A stretch of DNA of 39,220 bases, from positions 1 through 39,220 of IMG/VR virus record IMGVR_UViG_3300005529_000067. One strand, written 5' to 3'. Position 1 is the first letter of the stretch; every line of letters starts with the position of its first letter. The DNA is from a virus. Of this stretch, positions 16,140 to 24,623 are shown piece after piece. The notes under the pieces are model-generated. The model was given only the letters and a program-made list of their open reading frames with translations, searched no databases and was not told the DNA's origin. The position numbers and the translations under genes were made by a program.

Positions 16140-16484
16140 GTGACGCTCGATGCGAGCGTCACCCACGCCATCCGCGAATGGGTCGGCTCGCAACCAACAG
16201 CCGACCTGATCGAAGAAGCGTTCACGCGCACCGGCACCGTCGAAGCCGCTGCACTGTCGATCTTGCGCGCCCGCCGCGCCGACCTCGTCAACGCTGAGCT
16301 GAACCCGGAGACGTTCAACGTGCAGGGCGACTACAGCCAGTCGACACGCGTCAACATCGCCGCCCTCGACGCCGACATCGCTCGCCTCGAAAAGCTCACC
16401 GGCACCGGGCCCGACACGATCCGCGTCGGCCAGCTGGTCCGGCCGACGAACAGCCGGCGCCTCCTCGTCCGGCGGTGGTGGTGA
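16140..16484 (+). CDS. Conserved small head-region protein
   Basis: 114 residues from GTG 16140. The core AALSILRARRADLVNAE, then FNVQGDYSQSTRVNIAALDADIARLEKLTG is characteristic of small proteins that follow the capsid gene in actinobacterial siphoviruses. The first half is helical and the SQST segment precedes a final coiled helix. A connector or adaptor role is suggested by position only. Confidence 0.7.
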   Translation: MTLDASVTHAIREWVGSQPTADLIEEAFTRTGTVEAAALSILRARRADLVNAELNPETFNVQGDYSQSTRVNIAALDADIARLEKLTGTGPDTIRVGQLVRPTNSRRLLVRRWW

Positions 16485-16487
16485 CGC

Positions 16488-16847
16488 ATGTCGAACATCG
16501 ACACCACCCCCGACCTGACCGCCTACAGCGACGGCACCACCATCCTCGCCGTCCCTCACGGCGGCGACCTCGAGTTCACCGTCGAATGGGACGTCGACAC
16601 CGAAGTCACCATCACCGACGCCACCGCCACCGTCGAACGCCTCGACACCGGCGAACAGGTCCTTGACCTCACCCCGTTCATCTCGATCGACCAGGGCATC
16701 GTCAACGTGATCGTCCCCGCCGCGACGACCAGTGTGCTGCGCGACTGGGGTGCCGGATGGTGGCGGTTCATCGCGACCAGCGACACCGGATCCACGAAGG
16801 TCCTGATGGAAGGCCCAGCGCATCTTCGTGTCGGGACCGTGCGATGA
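16488..16847 (+). CDS. Beta-sandwich protein, LtfC-like
   Basis: 119 residues from ATG 16488. It is almost wholly beta-stranded: DLEFTVEWDVDTEVTITDATATVERLD, IVNVIVPAATTSVL, and WRFIATSDTGSTKVLMEGPAHLRVG. The fold pattern resembles LtfC/p132-type beta sandwiches encoded beside fibre genes in actinophages. It directly precedes the collagen-like fibre gene with a 4-base overlap, so it may connect or support a fibre. Assignment is tentative. Confidence 0.6.
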   Translation: MSNIDTTPDLTAYSDGTTILAVPHGGDLEFTVEWDVDTEVTITDATATVERLDTGEQVLDLTPFISIDQGIVNVIVPAATTSVLRDWGAGWWRFIATSDTGSTKVLMEGPAHLRVGTVR

Positions 16848-17179
16848 CCACCGTCGTCGTCCGCACCAACAGCAACCGGGCGACGGTTACCGACGGCGTC
16901 CGCGGACCGAAGGGCGACAAGGGCGACCCGGGCCCGCAAGGGCCACCTGGCACGCCCGGATCGGCGCCGCAGGCGTACCGGCACGTCCAGTCGACACCGG
17001 CGTCGCTGTGGACCGTCAACCACAACCTGGGCTACCGGCCCGGCGGGATCTTCGTTGTCGACTCGACCGGCGCGGAACAGCACGGCCGCGTCACACACAT
17101 CGACGTCAACACCTTGACCATCGAGTTCTTCGCCAATGGCGCCCCGGTTGCCATGGGCGGCGAAGCCGACATCTCCTGA
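16844..17179 (+). CDS. Collagen-like short fibre protein
   Basis: 111 residues from ATG 16844, overlapping the previous gene. Residues 20-41 contain seven Gly-X-Y triplets (GPKGDKGDPGPQGPPGTPGS), typical of trimeric phage fibres. The C-terminal domain WTVNHNLGYRPGGIFVVDS...LTIEFFANGAPVAMGGEADIS matches a common fibre-tip module. It probably forms a short trimeric appendage. The first of two fibre genes in this block. Confidence 0.8.
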   Translation: MTTVVVRTNSNRATVTDGVRGPKGDKGDPGPQGPPGTPGSAPQAYRHVQSTPASLWTVNHNLGYRPGGIFVVDSTGAEQHGRVTHIDVNTLTIEFFANGAPVAMGGEADIS

Positions 17180-17189
17180 AGGAGCGCAC

Positions 17190-18290
17190 GTGAAACTGCT
17201 CGACTACATCGACCTGCTGCAGAACGAGCTGCGCAACGCGCGCGTCCAGAACCTGTCGTCCGCGCCGTCGACGCCGGTGGCAGGGCAGATCTACTGGGAC
17301 ACCACCCTCGGCCAGTTCGGCATCTACTCCGGCTCCGGCTGGGTGTACGTCGGCGGCGGCGGCTACACCGACGAACAAGCCCAGGACGCCATCGGTGCTG
17401 CGCTCACCGACACAACGACGATCGACTTCACCTACAACGACGCCGCGAACACGATCATCGCCGACGTCAAGAAGGCGCTCGACCACACGTGGGTCACCGA
17501 CTTCGACACCCAGGTTCGCACCTCGCGGCTCGACCAGATGGCAGCACCGACCGCGGACGTGTCGCTCAACAGCCACAAGCTCACCAACGTCACCGACCCG
17601 ACCGGCGCGCAGGACGCGGCGACGAAGAACTACGTCGACGCCGCCATCAACGGCCTCGACTGGAAGGCCAACGTCCGCGCCGCCACCACCGGGGCCGGCA
17701 CGCTCGCCTCGAGCTTCCAGAACGGCAGCGTGATCGACGGCGTCACGCTCGCGACGGGTGACCGGATCCTCATCAAGAACCAAGCGTCCGGGCCAGAGAA
17801 CGGCCTGTACACCGTCAACGCCTCCGGCGCGCCGACCCGCGCCACCGACGCCGACGCCAACGCCGAAGTCACCACTGGACTCACCGTCGCGGTGAGCGAA
17901 GGCACAGTGAACGGCGACACGATCTGGATGCTCACGTCACCGGACGCGTCGATCGTGCTCGGCACGTCGAGCCTCGTGTTCACCGAGCTCCCGGCGCCGA
18001 ACATGCTCACCGTCGTCGCGCCGTTGGTGCGCACCGGGAACCAGCTGTCCCTCGACACGACCTCCACCACGCATGTGGCACGCATCTGGTCTGGCGCGCT
18101 CACCGGTGGCGCCACGTCCGAGGTCGTCACCCACAGCCTGGGGACGCGGGACGTGATCGTGCAGGTGATCAACAACGCGTCGCCTTGGGACGCGGTGATG
18201 GTGACGTGGGAGGCGACGTCGACGAACACGGTCACGATCCGATCCGGGGCGAACCTGCCTGCCGGCTACCGGGTCGTGGTGACGGGCTGA
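17190..18290 (+). CDS. Tail fibre / receptor-binding protein
   Basis: 366 residues from GTG 17190 with GAAGGAG upstream. The N-terminus (IDLLQNELRNARVQNL) is a likely trimer-forming or docking helix. It is followed by GQIYWDTTLGQFGIYSG, YTDEQAQDAIGAAL, and the fibre signature LNSHKLTNVTDPTGAQDAATKNYVDAAI. The C-terminus is a beta domain (EVVTHSLGTRDVIVQVIN...) like phage tip domains. The ordered mix of short motifs is typical of tail fibres or baseplate appendages. Location between capsid and MuF-like genes is unusual. Confidence 0.8.
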   Translation: MKLLDYIDLLQNELRNARVQNLSSAPSTPVAGQIYWDTTLGQFGIYSGSGWVYVGGGGYTDEQAQDAIGAALTDTTTIDFTYNDAANTIIADVKKALDHTWVTDFDTQVRTSRLDQMAAPTADVSLNSHKLTNVTDPTGAQDAATKNYVDAAINGLDWKANVRAATTGAGTLASSFQNGSVIDGVTLATGDRILIKNQASGPENGLYTVNASGAPTRATDADANAEVTTGLTVAVSEGTVNGDTIWMLTSPDASIVLGTSSLVFTELPAPNMLTVVAPLVRTGNQLSLDTTSTTHVARIWSGALTGGATSEVVTHSLGTRDVIVQVINNASPWDAVMVTWEATSTNTVTIRSGANLPAGYRVVVTG

Positions 18291-18291
18291 C

Positions 18292-18471
18292 ATGCGGCTC
18301 CTCGACGCCGAGCTCATCCTGGAACAAGCCCCACCGTCGACGCCTGCCTCCGGCGCCGTCTCGCTGTTCGCCACGACGACGCACCGACTCGCGCAAAAGG
18401 ACTCGGCCGGCAACGTGATCGAGCTCACACCCTCGTACGTGTCGACCTCGAAGTGGGTGACAGGTGGCTGA
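18292..18471 (+). CDS. Small fibre-region protein (59 residues)
   Basis: ATG 18292 lies 1 base after the previous stop; 59 residues. The sequence includes ILEQAPPSTPASGAVSLFAT then HRLAQKDSAGNVIEL, a pattern seen at the start of many phage fibre proteins (a short beta hairpin with KDSAGNV). It may be an accessory fibre subunit. It overlaps the next gene by 8 bases. Confidence 0.65.
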   Translation: MRLLDAELILEQAPPSTPASGAVSLFATTTHRLAQKDSAGNVIELTPSYVSTSKWVTGG

Positions 18472-18781
18472 CACCGCGGTACGCGTCGGCCCGACCGCGC
18501 TGACCGGCACCGCCGCCGACTTCTACACGGTCCCCGGCGCCACGAGCGCCGTCGTGAAGCAGCTGCTCGCCGCGAACCCCACCGGCGCCGACCGCAAGCT
18601 GTACGTGTCCGTCGGCAACGACGCGCAGGGGACCCGCATCTGCGGCGGCGTCCCCGTCCCAGCGGGCGACACGCTCGTGCTCGACATCTGGGTGCCGCTC
18701 GCTACCGGCGAGAAGCTCCAGGCGTACAGCGACGCCTCCGGCGGCCTCAACCTCGTCGCCGGCGTCGTCCAAACCGCATGA
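18464..18781 (+). CDS. Beta-rich fibre-region protein
   Basis: 105 residues from GTG 18464. Strands dominate: DFYTVPGATSAVVKQLLAAN, RKLYVSVGNDAQGT, DTLVLDIWVPLATGEKLQAYS. This resembles small jelly-roll-like phage proteins encoded with fibres. The stop overlaps the ATG of the SGNH protein. No enzymatic motif is visible. Confidence 0.65.
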   Translation: MADTAVRVGPTALTGTAADFYTVPGATSAVVKQLLAANPTGADRKLYVSVGNDAQGTRICGGVPVPAGDTLVLDIWVPLATGEKLQAYSDASGGLNLVAGVVQTA

Positions 18782-21486
18782 GCACCGGCCTCGCCTCCCA
18801 GCGCGTCACCAACGCCCACCCGCGCCAGCGCGGCGAACCGTTCGTCGAGGGCCTCCAAGATCTGCGCCGCATCCGCGGCGCCGCGCTTCGCCGCTGGCGC
18901 GCCTCCCTCGCGTCACGCCGGTTCGGAGGTGTCGCCAACATCCTCCTCGTCGGCGACTCGATGTCGGAGCACTACGGCGCCACCTCTGAATACAACCGGT
19001 GGCCGTTCCTGTTCCGAGCCGCCATCCAGCGCATGTTCCGGCTGGGCGGCGTCGGATGGATCCCCGCCAAGCACACCTCCGGGTGGCTCTACACGACGAA
19101 CCCGGACGGCAAGAACGCGTGGACCCTCACCGGGCTCGGCGACAACAACGACTACGGCTTCGGGCTCGGCCGCCACAACGCCTACCTCGCCCAAGCCGGC
19201 ACCGCCACGATCACCGTCGACACCGACCGGTTCTTCCTGTTCTTCACCACCGGCGGCGGGTCCGGCACCGTCACCACGATCGACGTCGACCCCGGCACAG
19301 CGTTCGCGAAGACAACGACGGTCAACACCAACCAGGCGTGGGGTCAGTCCGGGTTCCTGTTCGATTCGAACACCGCGTTCGGGCCGCTGCCGCTCGGCAC
19401 ACACGTCGTCAAGGTCACCGCCACGACGGGAGCAACGTTCTTCGACGGCGGGTTCTTCTGCTACACGGACGGCATCGCCGGCGTGCACCTGTGGGAGTGC
19501 GACCACGCCGGGTTCACGTCAATGGAGTTCGACGGTGCCAGCGACACGCACTCGTACTGGGCCGACTTCATGTGGCAGCCACCGACCTCGGACGTCAGCG
19601 AGTTCGCGGACGGCGTCGGCAACGGCACCACTACATTCACGTCAGCCACGGCGAACTTCGTCGCCACCGACGTTGGCGCCTACCTCGTGTTCCCCTCGAG
19701 CATGGCTGCCGGCACCAAGCCGCTGAACGGTGTCGCCAAGATCGTGTCACGCAACAGCTCGACGAGCGTCGTATTGGACCGCGTCGTCCCGTCCGGCGGC
19801 ACACTGCGCTTTCGGATCGCGCGCTCGTTCCTTCTCGGCACCGCCAGCATCACCAGCGGGTCGCCCACGCTGACAGCAGCGGGCGCGAACTTCACGCAGG
19901 CCGATGTCGGGTGCTTCGTGACCGGGCCTACCGGGATCCCGGCGAACACGCGCATCCAGTCTGTCGAGTCGACGACCTCGTGCACCATGTCGCACCTCGC
20001 CACGGCGACACAGTCGTCGCAGACGGTGCGCATCTTGAACCGTCAAGCGCTCGACCTCATCCCCGACCTGCTCATCGTCGAGTTCGGTATCAACGAACGC
20101 GTCAACGCGTTCACGCCCGCCATGTTCAAGGGCTACCTGAAGGCGCTCGTCTCGTACGCGCAGGAGCGTGGCGCGAGCGACCGGCCAGCGGCGTCGGTGG
20201 TGCTCATGCCGCTGTGGGCGATCGGCACGACAGCGACACAGGCCGGGTATGCCGACGCGCAAATCACGTCGGGACAGCCGACGCTCATCTCGGACACCGC
20301 CGACTTCGGCCCAGAGGACGTCGGGAAGAGCATCAGCGGCACCGGCATCGCCGGCGGCGCCACGATCTCGTCGGTCCAGTCGAACCGGCAGATCACCATG
20401 TCCGCCAACGCCACCTCGACCACCACGACAACCGTGGTCATAGCGAACCGCGCGTGGCAGGACCGCCACTGGCAGCTGCAACGCCAGACGATGTGGGAGG
20501 TCGCCGACGAGATGGGCTGGGAGGTCTTCGACCTCTACAGCCTCGGCGGCTGGATCGGACCCGACGACCCCAACGGTCTCACCTACGACGAGATCCACCC
20601 GTCGAACCGTGGCGGCCAGTGGGTCGCCGACGAGCTCAACCAGGTCCTCGTCGGCCTCCCCGAGCAGGCCACCATCCCGCAGGGGATCATGGACGCCGCC
20701 GGCGACCTGATCGTGGGCGCAGGCGCCGACCTTGCAGCCAAGATCCCCGCCGGCGTCGACGGGCAAATGCCCGTGTGGCGCGCCGCCGCCAAAGCGAACG
20801 GCATCGGACTCACCGTCGGGTTGGCCACAGAGGATGCGAGCTCGTCGTCGTCGCTCGCGCAGGTCATCCCGCAACCCGGCGTCGCGGGCATCACCACGTT
20901 CGGGCTCGCCGCGGCACCGACGCAGACCACCACACCGACCAGCGCGGACGACGGCGAAAGCCCCTGGCAGCAGTACGCGACGAGCGCCGTGCTGCTCAAC
21001 GCCACCGGGATCATCTCCGCGTTCACTGTGTGCCGCATGGGCTGGCTGCCCGAGTTCTTCGCGCGCGTCAAGACCGACCCGACCGCCATCACGTCGCTGC
21101 AGTACGTCATCGGCCTCGTCTCCGCCTCACCCGACGCCAACCCTCCCGGAACCGGCATCCAAGGCGCTTACTTCCGCTACAACACGACCAGCGACGGCAC
21201 CGCTGCGTGGCGCACTTGCACATGCGACGGGTCGTTCGTGCGGCTGGCGACGACCGCGCAACCCATCGCGGCGAACACGAGCTACCGGCTGCGCATCGTC
21301 CCCGTCGGCGTCGTCGGGTCCACGCCGACGTCGGTCCGCTTCTACATCAACGACGTGCTCGTCTCCGAGCACACCCTCAACATCCCGGCAGCGACACAGC
21401 AGCTCGGATACGCCGCCCGCGTGATGACACTGACCGCGGGCGCGAAGAACTTGAAGCTCGGCCGTCTCGCGCTGTCGGGGCCGTGA
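18778..21486 (+). CDS. SGNH/GDSL-hydrolase tail protein with inserted repeats
   Basis: 902 residues from ATG 18778. The SGNH blocks are present in order: ILLVGDSMSE (nucleophile S61), FGINE (437-440) and DEIHPS (D604, H607). They are separated by far more than in a normal 200-residue SGNH enzyme. Three related beta repeats fill the space: about 278-347 and 354-420 before block III, and 492-555 between III and V. The shared pattern is T-L-x8-F-x3-DVG followed by G-T-I/A and V-x-S. Residues 715-902 form a lectin-like beta domain (YFRYNTTSDGTAAW, SYRLRIVPVG, SVRFYINDVLVSEH). It probably deacetylates or de-esterifies a surface glycan during attachment. Confidence 0.85.
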   Translation: MSTGLASQRVTNAHPRQRGEPFVEGLQDLRRIRGAALRRWRASLASRRFGGVANILLVGDSMSEHYGATSEYNRWPFLFRAAIQRMFRLGGVGWIPAKHTSGWLYTTNPDGKNAWTLTGLGDNNDYGFGLGRHNAYLAQAGTATITVDTDRFFLFFTTGGGSGTVTTIDVDPGTAFAKTTTVNTNQAWGQSGFLFDSNTAFGPLPLGTHVVKVTATTGATFFDGGFFCYTDGIAGVHLWECDHAGFTSMEFDGASDTHSYWADFMWQPPTSDVSEFADGVGNGTTTFTSATANFVATDVGAYLVFPSSMAAGTKPLNGVAKIVSRNSSTSVVLDRVVPSGGTLRFRIARSFLLGTASITSGSPTLTAAGANFTQADVGCFVTGPTGIPANTRIQSVESTTSCTMSHLATATQSSQTVRILNRQALDLIPDLLIVEFGINERVNAFTPAMFKGYLKALVSYAQERGASDRPAASVVLMPLWAIGTTATQAGYADAQITSGQPTLISDTADFGPEDVGKSISGTGIAGGATISSVQSNRQITMSANATSTTTTTVVIANRAWQDRHWQLQRQTMWEVADEMGWEVFDLYSLGGWIGPDDPNGLTYDEIHPSNRGGQWVADELNQVLVGLPEQATIPQGIMDAAGDLIVGAGADLAAKIPAGVDGQMPVWRAAAKANGIGLTVGLATEDASSSSSLAQVIPQPGVAGITTFGLAAAPTQTTTPTSADDGESPWQQYATSAVLLNATGIISAFTVCRMGWLPEFFARVKTDPTAITSLQYVIGLVSASPDANPPGTGIQGAYFRYNTTSDGTAAWRTCTCDGSFVRLATTAQPIAANTSYRLRIVPVGVVGSTPTSVRFYINDVLVSEHTLNIPAATQQLGYAARVMTLTAGAKNLKLGRLALSGP

Positions 21487-21502
21487 ACGTCGAGGTCGTG
21501 TG

Positions 21503-22390
21503 ATGTCACAGCCGCCGGCCGTACGAACCATCGCCGACGAGCTCACCAACATGTTCGAGCTCGCCCAACAACACGTCGACGCCCAACTGGCCGCCCTCAC
21601 CAGCCGACCACGCGCGGCGCAACTGCGCCAGCTGCAAGCAACCATCGAAGCGCTCCTCGACCAGCTCGATGAAGCCACCCGCAACTGGATCGCAGGACAA
21701 CTCCCCCTCGCCTACCAACTCGGAGCCGCCCGCGCCGCCGCCATCCTCGGCGACAGCTTCACCTGGACCCAACCCCACCTCGCCGCCATCCAACAGCTCG
21801 CTACCACCGTGTGGACCGACATGCTCGCCGCCAGCCAGTTCGTACGCCGCGACACCCGCGCCTGGATCCAATCTGAGGCACGTCAACAAGCCACGCTTTC
21901 GCTGATTGAAGGACGCACTGCAGTACAAGCCGGCGCAGCATTCGCCGCCCGCGCCGCGCAAGCAGGAATCTTCACCGTCATCTACCGCAACGGCGCCCGC
22001 CACTCGATCACCGAGTACGCCTACATGAACGTTCGCACCACCACCGCCCGCGCGTTCAACCAGGGCACCATCGAACAGTCGCGGCTCTTCGGTGTCGAAG
22101 CGATGGAATGCGCCGACGGTGCCAACTGCGGGCTCGAATACCACGACGACCCGAACCAACCGAATGGGCGCGTCTTCCCGCTCGCCACCGCCGAGATGTT
22201 CCCCATCGCGCACCCCAACTGTCGCCGCTCATGGTTGCCTCGCGTCGACGTGAAAGCAGTCGACGCGGAAGAAGCCCCGTCGATCCGGTCGGTCATGTCG
22301 ATCGCCGACCAGGCCGCCAGCGAACTCGTCGCCACCGGCCGTACACCACGTCAGCCACGCACGCCGCGTGAACCACGCCGCGCCGCCTGA
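21503..22390 (+). CDS. MuF-like minor head protein
   Basis: 295 residues from ATG 21503. The N-terminal 120 residues are helical. Residues 155-250 match phage minor-capsid/MuF proteins: YRNGARHSITEYAYMNVRTTTARAFNQGT, ADGANCGLEYHDDPN, and the terminal PIAHPNCRRSWLPR with a Cys-His set that likely binds zinc. Such proteins attach to the portal and may be injected with DNA. It normally lies beside the portal gene; here it is about 8.4 kb downstream, after the fibre block. The C-terminus is basic and Pro-rich. Confidence 0.82.
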   Translation: MSQPPAVRTIADELTNMFELAQQHVDAQLAALTSRPRAAQLRQLQATIEALLDQLDEATRNWIAGQLPLAYQLGAARAAAILGDSFTWTQPHLAAIQQLATTVWTDMLAASQFVRRDTRAWIQSEARQQATLSLIEGRTAVQAGAAFAARAAQAGIFTVIYRNGARHSITEYAYMNVRTTTARAFNQGTIEQSRLFGVEAMECADGANCGLEYHDDPNQPNGRVFPLATAEMFPIAHPNCRRSWLPRVDVKAVDAEEAPSIRSVMSIADQAASELVATGRTPRQPRTPREPRRAA

Positions 22391-22433
22391 CTGCATCCCA
22401 CCCGCCAAGCAGCCGAGTCGAACCATTCGACCG
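22391..22433 (+). promoter_or_regulatory. Gap with CTGCATCCC motif before connector genes
   Basis: CTGCATCCC (22391-22399) starts immediately after the MuF stop. CCAT...ATGG (7-base loop) forms a small hairpin over the ATG at 22434, and there is no Shine-Dalgarno. The same nonamer occurs after stops at 13314 and 33829. It may mark a promoter, processing site or regulator site; nothing more can be said. Confidence 0.3.
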
Positions 22434-22781
22434 ATGGAACCGGTGCCGTTCCGCATCCAGTCCGATCCGATCGGCGGGCGGATCGAGATCAACGGCCACG
22501 ACATCACCAACAACATCGAAGGCGTCGAGCTGTACGTTGGTCACGACCGAGCGAGCATCCTCCGTGTCTACGCCGTCCCCGGTACCGGCGTCATCGAAGG
22601 CGCCGCGCTCGTCGAACAAGTCGCCGACACGAGCGAGGTCATCTCCGCCTTCCTCGAGGCGATCGACCCAGACGAGCTCGACCGCGACGCTCTCGCCAAT
22701 GCCGATGCATCGACAAACCTCACCGCCACGATGCTCACCATCTTGAAGCACTACGCCACCGGACGAGCATGCCAAACCTGA
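22434..22781 (+). CDS. Conserved phage protein ahead of connector genes
   Basis: 115 residues from ATG 22434, which lacks a Shine-Dalgarno. The beta-rich start (IEINGHDITNNIEGVELYVGHD) and acidic second half (EAIDPDELDRDALAN) are like small proteins commonly seen in actinophage structural operons. Function is unknown. The 3' end overlaps the next gene by 13 bases. Confidence 0.7.
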   Translation: MEPVPFRIQSDPIGGRIEINGHDITNNIEGVELYVGHDRASILRVYAVPGTGVIEGAALVEQVADTSEVISAFLEAIDPDELDRDALANADASTNLTATMLTILKHYATGRACQT

Positions 22782-23206
22782 CCGGCCCTCGCATCACCGT
22801 CGAATCACGATTTGACACCACCTGCCGAATCGACCGCGACCTAGAAGGCCACCTCGATGACATCCTCGACGAAACCACTCTGCTGCTTACACCACCGACC
22901 GCTGACGCCGAGCTCGTGTACCAGGGGCGCTCGATGATCCGCCCCGCCGCCACCGGATCGACCCGCCCAGGCAGCAGTTCGAGTAGTGAGCAAGGCAGCC
23001 AGATTCAGTACCTCAACATTTACCGGGCACGAATCCCCGCCGACGCACCTGCCGTCCAGATCGGCGACCGGTACACCGTCCTCAACTGCGACTCCGACCC
23101 CACCATGAACGGCAGCGAACTGACGGTAATCGGTATCACCGGAGGCACCTACAGCGTCTCCCGGATCCTCACCCTGCAAGGCCGCCAGCGAGGCCCACGC
23201 TTGTGA
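22769..23206 (+). CDS. Head-tail connector / head closure protein
   Basis: 145 residues from ATG 22769. The first part, VESRFDTTCRIDRD, matches the start of head-closure (DUF6093-like) proteins, followed by a Ser-rich loop (about 70-80) and a barrel end IQYLNIYRARIPADAPAVQIGDRYTVL. It is followed in order by a gp10-like and a tail-terminator gene, the standard neck set. The overlap with the next GTG is 4 bases. Confidence 0.75.
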   Translation: MPNLTGPRITVESRFDTTCRIDRDLEGHLDDILDETTLLLTPPTADAELVYQGRSMIRPAATGSTRPGSSSSSEQGSQIQYLNIYRARIPADAPAVQIGDRYTVLNCDSDPTMNGSELTVIGITGGTYSVSRILTLQGRQRGPRL

Positions 23207-23613
23207 GCGCCGACCGGCTACTCATCATCGCCAACGGCGACGACGTCATCCAATGGCTCGCCAACGCAAGCGAACAAACCCATAGCCAAGCCGTCCAACT
23301 GGTCCGGCATTACGGGCTCCTCATGCAAGCCTCCGTGAAGGCACACGCCGCCGGCCGGCCGGGACCTCGCATGATTTCCGGCGACTACAACCGCTCCATC
23401 TCACTCGACGTCGACACCACTGACGCCCCGGCCGCATCAGTTGGCACCAACCGTCCCCAAGCACGCCGCCTCGAGTTCGGATTCATGGGCATGCGCGACC
23501 GGCTCGGCCGGCTCTACCACCAGCCGCCCTTCCCGCACTTCGGCCCGGCGTTCGACGAGGTCGCACCCAGATTCGAAGAGGCCGCCGCCAGCCTCATCGA
23601 CACCATCACGTGA
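23203..23613 (+). CDS. HK97 gp10-like tail completion protein
   Basis: 136 residues from GTG 23203. It contains the conserved HK97-gp10 signature: SVGTNRPQARRLEFGF, then DRLGRLYHQPPFPHFGPAFDE, and a final helix FEEAAASLID. These neck proteins join the head connector to the tail. It overlaps both neighbours by 4 bases. Confidence 0.83.
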   Translation: MSADRLLIIANGDDVIQWLANASEQTHSQAVQLVRHYGLLMQASVKAHAAGRPGPRMISGDYNRSISLDVDTTDAPAASVGTNRPQARRLEFGFMGMRDRLGRLYHQPPFPHFGPAFDEVAPRFEEAAASLIDTIT

Positions 23614-24077
23614 GCACCTCCACCCCGCCCGACACCGCCCCAGTCTGTGCCGCCGTCGCACGCATGCTCACCAACGTCACCGGACGAAAATTCGCCGACA
23701 GCGACGCCCCCCTCGGCGTCACCGACGGCGAACCCTACGGCGTGGTCATGGAGATCCCCGGCGGGTACGTCGAAGGCGACGCCGCTGTCACCGAAGGAAC
23801 CACCTACCTTGTCGTGCAGATCAGCTGCGTCGGCTACGAGCCGCTCCAGACCCGAATGCTGCGCGACCGTGCCGACCAAGCGATCCGGGCACGTACCGGA
23901 CGAGACTTCACCAACCCGATCGACGACTACGAACTCAACGGCACCACCCGGTCGCTCACCAACCAAGGCGCCAAGGTGACCGACCGCGAGTTCGACTCCA
24001 CAAGCGGCGTCGACCACGAAGGCCCCGTATACAACACAGCGATCCGCTACCGCCTGTGGATCTGCCCCACCGCATAA
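23610..24077 (+). CDS. Tail terminator protein
   Basis: 155 residues from GTG 23610. An N-terminal helix (VCAAVARMLTNVTG) is followed by strands and helix in the alpha/beta order of tail terminators: PYGVVMEIPGG, TTYLVVQISCVGYEP, QTRMLRDRADQAIRAR and the end YNTAIRYRLWIC. It caps the polymerised tail tube and binds the neck. Position after gp10-like protein supports this. Confidence 0.75.
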   Translation: MSTSTPPDTAPVCAAVARMLTNVTGRKFADSDAPLGVTDGEPYGVVMEIPGGYVEGDAAVTEGTTYLVVQISCVGYEPLQTRMLRDRADQAIRARTGRDFTNPIDDYELNGTTRSLTNQGAKVTDREFDSTSGVDHEGPVYNTAIRYRLWICPTA

Positions 24078-24087
24078 CCTGCCGCCC

Positions 24088-24267
24088 GTGGCAGCCCTCG
24101 CAGCGCTCGTCTCCGTCGCCCTGGTCGCGATCATCGTCGTCGGCGGCCTGATCCTGCTGCGCGGCGCCTTCGAAGGCTTCAACCGGTGCCCGTATTGCCG
24201 GTCACGCATCCCACGGCGCGCCATCGTGTGCGCCCGTTGCGGCCGGAACCTGCATCCGCATCGGTAG
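24088..24267 (+). CDS. 59-residue membrane zinc-ribbon protein
   Basis: GTG 24088 begins a complete frame with strong G/C third positions. Residues 2-24 form one hydrophobic membrane segment (ALVSVALVAIIVVGGLILL). The rest is a zinc ribbon with C34-x2-C37 and C48-x2-C51 and a His-rich end. It lies in the 216 bases between the tail terminator and the next structural gene. A membrane protein in the tail operon is unexpected; a role in adsorption or exclusion is only a guess. Confidence 0.7.
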   Translation: MAALAALVSVALVAIIVVGGLILLRGAFEGFNRCPYCRSRIPRRAIVCARCGRNLHPHR

Positions 24268-24293
24268 CTCAGCCCAGCCTGACGCTGGGAGCC

Positions 24294-24623
24294 GTGGCGA
24301 CACTCGCGACCCAGGTCATCAACCAGGCCGGACTGCAGCCCTCGTACGCCGCCGTCGGCGGAGCGGGCGACAAGTTCTCGCCCGGCGACAACGTGTTCCT
24401 CCACGTCAAGAACACCAATGCCGCGACCCGCACCGTCACCATCGACTCCAAGGTGCCATCCAACTTCGGCACCGACGTGGACCTTGCCGTCGTCATCCCG
24501 GCCAACACCGGCGATGTGATGATCGGCCCGCTCCAAGCGCAACGGTTCACCGGACCCGACGGGTTCGGCGACATCTCCTACTCGGCGACAGCCGGGCTCA
24601 CGATCGCGGTGGTGCGCATCTGA
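24294..24623 (+). CDS. Small structural protein, possible head fibre
   Basis: 109 residues from GTG 24294 (GGGAG just upstream, short spacing). An open frame reaches back to 24186, but it overlaps the zinc-ribbon gene. The pattern NVFLHVKNTNAATRTVTIDSKVPSN, then DLAVVIPANTGDVMIGPLQAQRFTG and FGDISYSATAGLTIAVVRI is a beta-sandwich type often found in phage structural operons. It may decorate head or tail. The start is uncertain. Confidence 0.65.
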   Translation: MATLATQVINQAGLQPSYAAVGGAGDKFSPGDNVFLHVKNTNAATRTVTIDSKVPSNFGTDVDLAVVIPANTGDVMIGPLQAQRFTGPDGFGDISYSATAGLTIAVVRI

